A stretch of DNA of 64,000 bases from JANNWF01 sp052390415 (GTDB taxonomy: Bacteria > Pseudomonadota > Gammaproteobacteria > Xanthomonadales > Xanthomonadaceae), in the NCBI GenBank assembly GCA_052390415.1, contig JBQTGY010000033.1:1-64000 (forward strand). The letters run 5' to 3'. Made by a program: the position numbers and the translations under genes. Below are positions 50,516-58,106 of this stretch, piece by piece (position 1 is the stretch's first letter; each line of letters starts with the position of its first letter). The notes under the pieces were generated by a model. That model had not been told where the DNA came from and ran no database searches. It saw nothing but the letters and a program-made list of their open reading frames with translations.

Positions 50516-51790
50516 CTAATCGGAAATCTGTACCCGCGGCGCACCGCGAAATTCGTCGATGCTGGAGATCACCACGCGCTCGCCTTCGACCAGACCTCCG
50601 AGCACCTCGACCGCAGCAACGCTGACCGCGCCCACTTCGATGGAACGCCTGACGGCCATGCCGTCTTCGACGACATAGGCGATGCGACCGCCGCCGGTAT
50701 CGACGAATGGCCCGCGCGCCAGCAACAGCACGTCAGGCTTCTCTTCAATGACGATGCGCACGTCGACGCGCTGGTTCTGGCGCACGGTGGTCGGTTGCAC
50801 TTCGGCAAAACGGACGCGACCCGACACCTGATTGGCGGTGATTTCGGGCGCGATCGAGATCAACGTGCCGGCGTGCTTTTCGTTGCCGATGCGAATCTCG
50901 GCCACCATGCCGAGGCCAAGATCGTCGGCCATGGTTTCCGGAATCTGCACATCGATCTCCAGTTGGGCCAGATCGACCACCGTCATCAACACCTGATTCA
51001 CCGCCACGGCGGTGCGATCCGCCACCGCGATGCTGCCGACCAGACCATCCACGGGTGCACGCACTTCCAGGCCTGCGACCAATCGGCTTACCTCGTCGGA
51101 GCGCAGCCGCTGCTGCTCCAAGGCCAGCTCGCGCGTGGTTTGTTCGAAGGCGAGGCTCTCGCGCTCAAGCTCGGTATCGCCCCTGGCGTGCTGCAGGGCC
51201 AGCTCGGCCTTCTTCAGCTCATCCTTGGCGCGTTGGTAGTCGACTTCGCTGATGGCGCGAATCGCCCACGATTTTTCAGCACGATCCATTTCCCGGCGCG
51301 CCGCATCAAAAGCGACCTGCGCTTCGTCGAACAAGCGCCGCGTGCCCAGAGCCTGCTTGCGACTGTCGATGCGGCTGCGGCGCACTTCGACGTCCAGCGA
51401 TTGCAGCAGGGAGTTGGACTGCTGCAGCAGGCTTTGCATTTCCGGGCTGTCGATCACCGCCAACAGCTCACCCTTCTTGACTGTCGCCCCGGCAGTGACC
51501 TTCAGTGAAAGCGTGCCGGCGGCGGTCGCATACAAGGACGGGCTGACCGCAGCCACGACGCGCCCAGGCACTTGCACGTCGCGGATCAGCAAGCCGCGAT
51601 GCACCGTATCAAAGCGCAGGCGCTCAGCCGAAATGGACGCCTCGGCGCGCACCATGCGCGACAAGGAGGGCAGCGCCGCGGCCAGCACCAGCACGCCGAC
51701 CGAAACGGCCAACAATGCACGGAAATGCGCGCGCCACCACGAGGGTGCGGCGAGCACACGATCTTGGGCGGCGGTGTCGCGAATGCTCAT
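50516..51790 (-). CDS. periplasmic adaptor (membrane fusion) protein, MacA/HlyD type
   Basis: The 424-residue protein has an N-terminal membrane anchor (LLAVSVGVLVLAAALPSL, about 28-45), a lipoyl-like half-motif (VAAVSPSLYATAAGTLSLKV, then AGATVKKGELLAVID), a long coiled-coil hairpin (about 115-230), the second lipoyl half (VRAPVDGLVGSIAV) and a beta-barrel/proximal domain. It is the first gene of the transporter operon and would link the permeases to an outer-membrane channel, which is not encoded here. A sigma-54 promoter lies 35 bases upstream. Confidence 0.92.
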   Translation of the reverse strand: MSIRDTAAQDRVLAAPSWWRAHFRALLAVSVGVLVLAAALPSLSRMVRAEASISAERLRFDTVHRGLLIRDVQVPGRVVAAVSPSLYATAAGTLSLKVTAGATVKKGELLAVIDSPEMQSLLQQSNSLLQSLDVEVRRSRIDSRKQALGTRRLFDEAQVAFDAARREMDRAEKSWAIRAISEVDYQRAKDELKKAELALQHARGDTELERESLAFEQTTRELALEQQRLRSDEVSRLVAGLEVRAPVDGLVGSIAVADRTAVAVNQVLMTVVDLAQLEIDVQIPETMADDLGLGMVAEIRIGNEKHAGTLISIAPEITANQVSGRVRFAEVQPTTVRQNQRVDVRIVIEEKPDVLLLARGPFVDTGGGRIAYVVEDGMAVRRSIEVGAVSVAAVEVLGGLVEGERVVISSIDEFRGAPRVQISD

Positions 51791-51824
51791 GCAAGCGGTC
51801 GATAGAGTGGATTGCGCTTGTCAA

Positions 51825-51841
51825 AGCACGTGGCGTGCCAA
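51825..51841 (-). promoter_or_regulatory. sigma-54 (RpoN) promoter of the transporter operon
   Basis: The minus strand reads TTGGCACG-N4-GTGCT. It matches the -24/-12 consensus YTGGCACG-N4-TTGCW at 12 of 13 defined positions, with the invariant GG and GC separated by 10 bases. Transcription would start near 51814, 24 bases before the adaptor ATG. Confidence 0.8.
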
Positions 51842-51898
51842 TAGCAAAAAGATATACACAACAAGCACTTGTCTACAGCCAGCCCAGCATCAGCCCAC

Positions 51899-51923
51899 TG
51901 TCCGTCGTGTCCGCCGGTGTCCG
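51899..51923. promoter_or_regulatory. three TGTCCG boxes, candidate activator sites
   Basis: TGTCCG occurs at 51899, 51908 and 51918, spaced 9 and 10 bases apart, so the boxes lie on one helix face. They are 60-85 bases upstream of the -24 element, where an NtrC-type activator would bind. Confidence 0.5.
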
Positions 51924-51970
51924 CAGAACTACGCGCAGCAGCCCAACGGCGGAAGCCGCGATAACCCGCC

Positions 51971-51988
51971 GGAAGCTTCGCGGCTTCC
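51971..51988. repeat. short hairpin
   Basis: GGAAGC and GCTTCC form a 6-bp perfect stem with a TTCGCG loop. It belongs to the GC-rich intergenic hairpins scattered through the window. Confidence 0.55.
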
Positions 51989-52104
51989 GCCGCTCCTGCA
52001 AGGGCTGCCACCGATCACACCCAACGTTTGGCCGATGAGATCAAACCGGATTACGCGGATAATCCCGCGCTTGTTTGTCTCACCTAATCGATCGGAGCGC
52101 GTCA

Positions 52105-53931
52105 ATGATCAAGCGGATTTTCAAATGGTTCGGCCTGTTGCTGCTGCTGGTGCTGCTCACCGGCGGCGCCTTGGCGGCGCACACCTGGTACTTCAAGCCG
52201 CTCAGCGTGAACTGGTTCTACAGCAAGGTGTTCTTGCAGTTCGCGCTGGACAACCCGGAGATGCTGACCCAGATGCGGCTGCTTGAGCCCATCGGCATCA
52301 AGAGTCACAACGCCAAGCTGGCCGACGATTCGTTGGCTGCTGAAGACGAGCAGATGGCGAAGCTGGAGCGCGACTACGCGACCTTCCAGAGCTACGACCG
52401 CGCCTCGATGACGGGTCAGGATCTGATTTCCTACGACATCTTCGACAGCTTTCTGGGCGACCAGGTTCGCGATGGCAAGCGCTTCCGCTATCACAACTTC
52501 CCGGTCAACCAGATGTTCGGCGTGCAAAGCGGCCTGCCCAACTTCATGGCCGACTCGCACTTCGTTGAAAGCGAGCGTGATGCACGCGACTACATCGCCC
52601 GCATCAGCCAGTTCGAGCGCAAGTTCGATCAGGTGATCGAAGGCTTGCAGAAGCGCGAATCGCTCGGAATTCTGCCGCCGAAATTCACCGTCCAGAAAGT
52701 GCTGAAGCAGATGCGTGAATTCGTGGACGTGCCTGCAGCCGAGCACCTGCTTTACAAGAGTTTTGTCGAGAAGTTGAAGAAGATTCCGGCCGAAGATCTC
52801 GACGAAGCCACGCGCACCGCCCTGCAAACCGAACTTGCACAAGCCATCGAGACCTCGGTGTATCCGGCCTATGCCAAGTTGATCGCGTATCACGAGGCGC
52901 TGCTGCCCAAGGCCACCAGCAACGACGGCGCCTGGCGCTTGCCGGATGGCGAGGACTACTACGCATGGCGGGTGCGCAACCAGACCACCACCGACATGAC
53001 GCCGGATCAGATCCATCAGATCGGCTTGGCGGAGGTCGCGCGCATCAGCGCCGAGATGGACGCCATCCTGCAAGGCGAAGGTTTGGTCGAGGGCACGATC
53101 GGTGAGCGCGTGCAGCTGATCAGCAAGCGCGAGGACCAGTTGTTCCCGGATACCGATGAAGGTCGCGAGCAGATTCTGGCCGAGTACCAACGCATCATCG
53201 ATGAGATTTCGGCGGGCCTCGGCGACTGGTTTGACAAGCAGCCGGCGGCGAAAGTCGAAGTGAAGCGGGTGCCGAAGTTCTCCGAAAAGACTGCACCGGG
53301 CGCCTACTACCAGGGCCCCTCGCTGGACGGCAAGCGGCCGGGCGCTTTCTTCGCCAACCTGCGCAGCGTTGAAGACCTGCCACGTTTTGGCATGCGCACC
53401 CTGGCCTATCACGAAGCCGTGCCGGGCCATCATTTCCAGATCGCGCTGGCGCAAGAGCTGAAGGGCTTGCCGATCTTCCGTCGCTTTCTGCCGTTCACCG
53501 TGTACGCAGAAGGTTGGGCGCTGTATTCCGAGCAGGTTGCGTGGGAAGCCGGCTTCCAGGCCAAGCCGCTGGACAATCTGGGTCGCCTGCAAGCCGAGAT
53601 GTTCCGCGCGGTGCGGTTGGTGGTCGATACCGGCATGCACGCCAAACACTGGAGCCGCGAGGACTCGATCAAGTACATGCGCGAGCACACCGGCATGGGC
53701 AAGGGCGAAGTGGTTGCCGAGATCGAGCGCTACCTGGTCAACCCGGGACAGGCGCTGGCCTACAAGGTCGGCATGCTGAAGATTCTCGAGCTGCGCGCCA
53801 AGGCCAAGGCCGAGTTGGGCGACAAGTTCGACATCCGCCAGTTCCACAATGTGGTGCTGACCTCGGGCTCGGTGCCGATCTTCATTCTGGAGCGCCTGGT
53901 CGATCAGTGGATCGCCGAGCAGAAGGGCTGA
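52105..53931 (+). CDS. DUF885 family exported metallopeptidase-like protein
   Basis: The 608-residue protein starts at an ATG with GGAG 8 bases upstream and has a signal peptide or anchor (FGLLLLLVLLTGGALAA, residues 8-24). The body is all-helical DUF885. The zinc motif HEAVPGHH begins at His436, followed by a glutamate-containing YAEGWALYSEQVAWE about 30 residues later, as in M32/M3-like folds. It is probably a periplasmic peptidase of unknown substrate. A long antisense frame over the same bases is not coding. Confidence 0.9.
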   Translation: MIKRIFKWFGLLLLLVLLTGGALAAHTWYFKPLSVNWFYSKVFLQFALDNPEMLTQMRLLEPIGIKSHNAKLADDSLAAEDEQMAKLERDYATFQSYDRASMTGQDLISYDIFDSFLGDQVRDGKRFRYHNFPVNQMFGVQSGLPNFMADSHFVESERDARDYIARISQFERKFDQVIEGLQKRESLGILPPKFTVQKVLKQMREFVDVPAAEHLLYKSFVEKLKKIPAEDLDEATRTALQTELAQAIETSVYPAYAKLIAYHEALLPKATSNDGAWRLPDGEDYYAWRVRNQTTTDMTPDQIHQIGLAEVARISAEMDAILQGEGLVEGTIGERVQLISKREDQLFPDTDEGREQILAEYQRIIDEISAGLGDWFDKQPAAKVEVKRVPKFSEKTAPGAYYQGPSLDGKRPGAFFANLRSVEDLPRFGMRTLAYHEAVPGHHFQIALAQELKGLPIFRRFLPFTVYAEGWALYSEQVAWEAGFQAKPLDNLGRLQAEMFRAVRLVVDTGMHAKHWSREDSIKYMREHTGMGKGEVVAEIERYLVNPGQALAYKVGMLKILELRAKAKAELGDKFDIRQFHNVVLTSGSVPIFILERLVDQWIAEQKG

Positions 53932-54039
53932 GTTCAACCCGCTAGGTATGCGCTGCCCTTCTCCCTCCCCGATGTTCGGGGGGGTGAAGAGCGGTCGCGC
54001 GCAGCGCGAGCTAGGCGCACGCGCCAAGCAGCGATGAAC

Positions 54040-54062
54040 GCCAGCGAGCGAAGCTCGCTGGC
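54040..54062. repeat. perfect 10-bp hairpin after the DUF885 gene
   Basis: GCCAGCGAGC and GCTCGCTGGC pair perfectly around a GAA loop. There is no T-tract, so it is not a standard terminator. It is the only structured part of the 297-base gap 53932-54228. Confidence 0.65.
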
Positions 54063-54228
54063 CGGATGGGTTGGGGAAGGGTTTAGGAAGCACACTGCGC
54101 TTGGCTGCGATCATGGCGTCCTCGGCATTCATGGTGCGAAGCGGTTGGTCGCCATGGTCGGCAGGCGCGTTGCGTAAAACATCGCAACGCCCCGTTCAGA
54201 GTTTCATCACACGGGCTAGAATCGGCCG

Positions 54229-54966
54229 GTGATCGACCTTCGCGCCCTCCTGATTGATTGTCGTATTGCCTTGCGGGCGCTGCCGGGCAAGGCGGCGCAA
54301 TCCTTGTTGGCGCGACTCGAAGTCGCGCTGACCGAAGTCAGCAAACAAGGCGTGCAAACCCAAGCCACCGGCAGCCAGACCTCGCAACAGGTGGCGTTGG
54401 CATGGCAGACCGTGGCGCGCGGACTCAAACACACCCACCTCGACATCTACGAAGATTTGAACGCGCGGGTGATGACCCTGCTCGGCGAGCGCACCCTGTA
54501 TGAGCCCACCGAAGAGCTGCTGGTGCTTACCAAACAGCTGGACGACGTGGCGAAGGAGCGTGAGCGCATCAACCACCGTCTGACCCAGGCCAAGGAACGT
54601 CAACGCGCGGCGCAGATCCAGTTGGCCGAGCTGCACACAGCGCTGGCCGCTGCCGTGCCCGAATGTGCCGAACGTGATTCGCAAGCACAAGCACTGGCTC
54701 GGCTGGCGATCCTGGTAGCCCAGGCGAATTCACCCGCAGCCGCCGTCGCAGCGCAAGCACAAGCCGCCCGCGAAGGCCCCGCCCCGTCCCGCGCCGTGCT
54801 TGGCCGCATCGCCGGCGGTGGCAGCTCGTTTACCAAGGAACAACGCGACTGGGTGATCGGCGAGACCTTGGGTCTGACCGGTTGGGAGTACACCCCACTG
54901 GAGTTGATCGAGAAGGGTGATCAGTGGCTGGCGACGTTGTTGCTTGAGAAGGGTAATGTGAATTAG
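54229..54966 (+). CDS. hypothetical coiled-coil protein
   Basis: The 245-residue soluble protein begins at GTG 54229. It has an N-terminal helical region, a charged coiled coil (LTKQLDDVAKERERINHRL, about 98-130), an Ala-rich linker (PAAAVAAQAQAARE) and a C-terminal block SSFTKEQRDWVIGETLGLTG. No known family is recognised. The ribosome site is poor, so the start is uncertain. It is followed after 32 bases by a small membrane gene. Confidence 0.65.
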   Translation: MIDLRALLIDCRIALRALPGKAAQSLLARLEVALTEVSKQGVQTQATGSQTSQQVALAWQTVARGLKHTHLDIYEDLNARVMTLLGERTLYEPTEELLVLTKQLDDVAKERERINHRLTQAKERQRAAQIQLAELHTALAAAVPECAERDSQAQALARLAILVAQANSPAAAVAAQAQAAREGPAPSRAVLGRIAGGGSSFTKEQRDWVIGETLGLTGWEYTPLELIEKGDQWLATLLLEKGNVN

Positions 54967-54998
54967 GTGCCAACACTGCACCCCCCGGAATTCGTGCA

Positions 54999-55406
54999 TT
55001 GACTGACCTGCTTGGAAAAGCGGTCGCTGAGCGCTATCGAAATAGCACGCGACATGCAGGCTACGTTTTCTTGGGCGTCATTGTCGGGGTATCGCTGTCG
55101 CTCTACTTCGACTCCATCTTTGCAGCGCTCGTGGTCATCGGCACTGCGGGTTTGGTGGCCATCGTGGCCCTCGTCTATCGGTTGGTCTATCCGCAACGCT
55201 GCCCCGGTTGCCGGGAACACTTGTGGAGCCCCCTTGGCTGCTACTGCCCGGAGTGTGGAGTGCGGGCCTTGGAGAAAGTGGAAGGTTCTCCCGCATCCTG
55301 TACCGCGTGCTATCGACAGTTGCGCGCCGGCCCCAAAGGGAGTCGTGGCTGGCGAATCAGGTATTGCTCCCGATGCGGCTACCATTTTGATGAGCAAGGA
55401 TTTTGA
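54999..55406 (+). CDS. small membrane protein with zinc-ribbon cysteines
   Basis: This 135-residue protein starts at a TTG (54999) with GGAA 8 bases upstream. It has two adjacent transmembrane helices (about 20-60; GYVFLGVIVGVSLSLYF, ALVVIGTAGLVAIVALVY) and then two zinc-ribbon pairs, CPGC...CYCPEC and CTAC...CSRC. The cytoplasmic tail probably binds one or two zinc ions. Function unknown. Confidence 0.6.
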   Translation: MTDLLGKAVAERYRNSTRHAGYVFLGVIVGVSLSLYFDSIFAALVVIGTAGLVAIVALVYRLVYPQRCPGCREHLWSPLGCYCPECGVRALEKVEGSPASCTACYRQLRAGPKGSRGWRIRYCSRCGYHFDEQGF

Positions 55407-55498
55407 CGCAGTGGCTTCCAATTCAACAGCAGTGGAGCAAGCTCCGCTCTACAACGATCGAAGCGATTCAGCGTTCCGCCAATGTTGAGGTCCGTGGG

Positions 55499-55523
55499 AT
55501 GGGGTGAGCGCAGCGAACCCCAT
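55499..55523. repeat. hairpin with the GGTGAGCGCAGCGAACCCCA motif, copy 1
   Basis: ATGGGGT (55499-55505) and ACCCCAT (55517-55523) form a stem. The 20 bases 55503-55522 are identical to 61953-61972. The same short hairpin type is widespread in intergenic DNA of many gammaproteobacteria. Confidence 0.7.
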
Positions 55524-55588
55524 TGCCTGTCAAACCGATGGTCGATGTGATTCGCTAAGCTGCAACTTTGTCCTCTGAGACCCATGCC

Positions 55589-56407
55589 ATGACCGACCTG
55601 CGCGGCAAAACCCTGCTCATCACTGGCGCCTCGCGCGGCATTGGCCTTGCCATTGCCAAACGTGCAGCGCGCGACGGCGCCAACATCGTGATCGCGGCCA
55701 AGTCCGGCGTTGCCAATCCGAAATTGCCCGGCACGATATATTCGGCCGCGGCCGAGATCGAAGCCGCAGGCGGTGTTGCCTTGCCGCTGCAAGTCGATAT
55801 CCGCGAAGAAGACCAAGTGCATGCCGCGGTGGCGGCGACGGTGGCGCGGTTTGGTGGCATCGACATCCTGATCAACAATGCCAGCGCGATCTGGCTGCGC
55901 GGCGCGTTGGATACGCCGATGAAGCGTTTTGATCTGATGCAGCAGGTCAACTCACGTGGCAGTTTTCTGTGCGCGCAGGCCTGCCTGCCCGAGCTTCTGA
56001 AGGCCAGCAATCCACACATTCTGACCTTGGCACCACCAATCAACCTCGCTCCGAAATGGTGGGGTCCACACGTCGGCTACACCTTGGCGAAGATGGGCAT
56101 GAGCTTTGTGACACTGGGTCTTGCGGCCGAGTTTGGTCCGCGCGGGGTCGCGGTCAATGCCTTGTGGCCGCGCACGGTGATCCTGACCGATGCGCTGAAG
56201 ATGATTCCCGGCGTCGATCCCAATAACGCACGCACCCCGGCCATCATGGCCGACGCCGCGCACGCGATCCTGAGCACGCCGGCAGCGGAAATGAATGGCC
56301 AGTTTCTGGTTGATGAAGACCTGTTGCGTAGCCGCGGTGAAACCGACTTCGAGCAATATGCGGTGATGCCGGGTCGGCCGTTGTTGCCCGATTTTTTCCT
56401 CGATTAG
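55589..56407 (+). CDS. short-chain dehydrogenase/reductase, HSDL2-like
   Basis: The 272-residue NAD(P)-dependent enzyme has the cofactor motif TGASRGIGLAIAK, NNAS at about 97, and the active-site YTLAKMG (Tyr and Lys). The sequence KASNPHILTLAPPINL and the WPRT...GQFLVDED end match the HSDL2-type subgroup. Its substrate is unknown, possibly a lipid-related hydroxyacyl compound. The ATG at 55589 was chosen; the TTG at 55568 lacks a site. It is followed by a VOC gene 17 bases later. Confidence 0.92.
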   Translation: MTDLRGKTLLITGASRGIGLAIAKRAARDGANIVIAAKSGVANPKLPGTIYSAAAEIEAAGGVALPLQVDIREEDQVHAAVAATVARFGGIDILINNASAIWLRGALDTPMKRFDLMQQVNSRGSFLCAQACLPELLKASNPHILTLAPPINLAPKWWGPHVGYTLAKMGMSFVTLGLAAEFGPRGVAVNALWPRTVILTDALKMIPGVDPNNARTPAIMADAAHAILSTPAAEMNGQFLVDEDLLRSRGETDFEQYAVMPGRPLLPDFFLD

Positions 56408-56424
56408 CCGCGAATCCTACGCCA

Positions 56425-56844
56425 ATGAAATACCTGCACAGCATGGTCCGCGTGCGCGATCTGGATGCCTCGTTGGCGTTCTATCGCGACGCGCTGGGCC
56501 TGATCGAAACCCGCCGCAAGGACTATCCGACCGGCCGCTACACCCTGGTTTTTCTGGCCGCGCCGGCCACCCCGGATGCCGAGATCGAGTTGACCTTCAA
56601 TTACGACGTCGAGGATTACGGCAGCGCGCGCAACTTCGGCCATCTGGCCTTCGCGGTCGACAATATCTACGCCGCCTGCGAACGCCTGCAAGCACATGGC
56701 GTCACCATCAATCGCCCACCCCGCGATGGCCGCATGGCGTTTGTACGTTCACCCGATCTGGTATCGATCGAACTGTTGCAGGAAGGCGGCGCGTTGCCGC
56801 CCAGCGAGCCTTGGGTATCGATGGCGAATGTCGGCGTCTGGTGA
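56425..56844 (+). CDS. VOC-family protein, lactoylglutathione lyase-like
   Basis: The 139-residue protein has the glyoxalase I pattern of two paired beta-alpha-beta-beta-beta units: LHSMVRVRDLDASLAFYRDALG and a glutamate in IELTFN, then FGHLAFAVDNIYAACERL and VSIELLQ. It is close to the GloA group that detoxifies methylglyoxal with glutathione, but other VOC activities are possible. It probably shares a transcript with the SDR gene. Confidence 0.85.
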   Translation: MKYLHSMVRVRDLDASLAFYRDALGLIETRRKDYPTGRYTLVFLAAPATPDAEIELTFNYDVEDYGSARNFGHLAFAVDNIYAACERLQAHGVTINRPPRDGRMAFVRSPDLVSIELLQEGGALPPSEPWVSMANVGVW

Positions 56845-57167
56845 GGCGCGCCTGAAATGCGCTGTGTCCGAGCGCAACCTGCTTTGCCTGCTAGTGGCGT
56901 CACTCGCAAACACACACCAGACTCAGAAGCGGCGTCGCAGGAGCGACGCCCTCCGAACGGCAATCTCGGATATGACAAATGGACGCGATCGGTTGGAGGG
57001 CCGCGCTCCTGCGCGGCTGCTCTTGGCTTGGCGTATTCGTCGAGTTTTGCATAGAACCGAAAATTGAGAAGCACCACCGTAGAGACTCGGCCTGACGGCC
57101 GAATCTCGGCGCAGTGGTGCTCCGCCCCGCAATCTGCTGCGGAGCGATCAAACAACTGCTTGAAGGC
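56845..57167. other. 323-base gap filled with hairpin repeats
   Basis: No gene is visible between the convergent VOC and methyltransferase genes. Hairpins: GGCGTCG/CGACGCC (56931-56950), the 27-base repeat at 56995-57021, and an element near 57063-57121 whose ends are AGCACCAC and GTGGTGCT with TCGGCC/GGCCGA inside. They may act as bidirectional terminators. Confidence 0.7.
56995..57021 (+). repeat. 27-base dispersed hairpin repeat, copy B
   Basis: It is the inverted counterpart of 27920-27946 with one mismatch. GCCGCGC (57000-57006) pairs with GCGCGGC (57011-57017). Confidence 0.75.
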
Positions 57168-58106
57168 TTAGCTGTCCGAAGACGGAGCCTCTGCCAGCGG
57201 CTTGCGAAAGCGCAACGTCATCCGATCCGACTCACCGATGGCCTTGTACTTGGCACCATCGTCGCCTTCCGGCAAACGCGAAACCGGTGGCAAGGTCCAG
57301 ACACCGTTCGGGTGATCCTTGGTGTCGGCGGGGTTGGCATTGATCTCGCTCTTCTCCTCCAGCACAAATCCCGCGGCTTCGGCCATGGCGATGACCTGGG
57401 CTTCGCTGACGTAGCCGCTCTTGTCGCCAGCGGGCACATCCGCGTTGGCGCGATGTTCGACCACACCGAGTGCACCACCCGGCTTCAGCACGTTGAAGAA
57501 GCCATTGAACATCCCTTGGGCTTGGCCTTCCTTGCCCATCCAGTTGTGAACGTTGCGGAAGGTCAGCACCAGGTCGGCGCTATTGTTTTCGCCAAACTGC
57601 GGCGCGGCGGAGTCGAAGGCAACCAGTTCTGCGGAGCCGAACTGGTCGGGGCCGGCGGCAAATTTGTCGCGCAGCGCCTTGTTGCTCTCGGTGTAGTACT
57701 TGCGGCCGCCTTCGCTTTCCACCTTGGTCTCATCGACGATGGCAGCGACGTAACGCCCGCTGGTCTTGGCGTACGGGGCCAGAATCTCGGCGTACCAACC
57801 GCCGCCGGGAGTGATTTCGATCACCGTCTGGTTGGGCGCGATTCCGAAAAATGCCAGTGTCTCGGCCGGATGCCGCCACACGTCGCGGGTCACAAATTCA
57901 GGCGTACGCCAGCTGCCGGCGATGACGGCGGCCAACGCTTGATCGCTGCTGGCGGCGGGCTCGGCCATCGGTGGTGGCGCGACCGGCTCCTGCACGGGTG
58001 CAGCGGCCGGCGCCGGCGTGGTCTCGGCAACAGCTGGGGAATCGGTCTGGCTGCCGCAGGCGGTCAGCGCGAGGGTCAGGGCAAGGGCGAGCGAGGTGCG
58101 AATCAT
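57168..58106 (-). CDS. lipoprotein with a class I SAM-methyltransferase fold
   Basis: The 312-residue protein has a lipoprotein signal peptide with lipobox LTAC (Cys17), then a Pro/Ala-rich linker (about 20-55). The domain shows a SAM-binding-like motif TVIEITPGGGWYAEILAPYA, and ADLVLTFRNVHNWMG and FNVLKPGGALGVVEHR. This is a class I methyltransferase-like fold of the predicted exported group. The fold is clear, but activity outside the cytoplasm is doubtful because SAM is not there. Its start overlaps the aceK stop by four bases (ATGA), so it is translated with aceK. Confidence 0.85.
   Translation of the reverse strand: MIRTSLALALTLALTACGSQTDSPAVAETTPAPAAAPVQEPVAPPPMAEPAASSDQALAAVIAGSWRTPEFVTRDVWRHPAETLAFFGIAPNQTVIEITPGGGWYAEILAPYAKTSGRYVAAIVDETKVESEGGRKYYTESNKALRDKFAAGPDQFGSAELVAFDSAAPQFGENNSADLVLTFRNVHNWMGKEGQAQGMFNGFFNVLKPGGALGVVEHRANADVPAGDKSGYVSEAQVIAMAEAAGFVLEEKSEINANPADTKDHPNGVWTLPPVSRLPEGDDGAKYKAIGESDRMTLRFRKPLAEAPSSDS

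Larger units (their letters stand above)
51791..52104. other. 314-base divergent control region
   Basis: No gene is visible. On the minus strand it has the sigma-54 promoter (51825-51841), three TGTCCG boxes (51899-51923), an ACAAG-CA-CTTGT palindrome (51861-51872), and nearer the other side a GGAAGC/GCTTCC hairpin (51971-51988). The rightward gene at 52105 has GGAG 8 bases before its ATG. Confidence 0.7.

Noticed and set aside
52102..54132. Long minus-strand frame of 676 codons across the DUF885 gene
   Set aside because: It is antisense to a gene with a signal peptide and a HEAVPGHH motif. The product is His/Leu/Arg-rich with no family features, as expected of a frame opposite a GC-rich gene.
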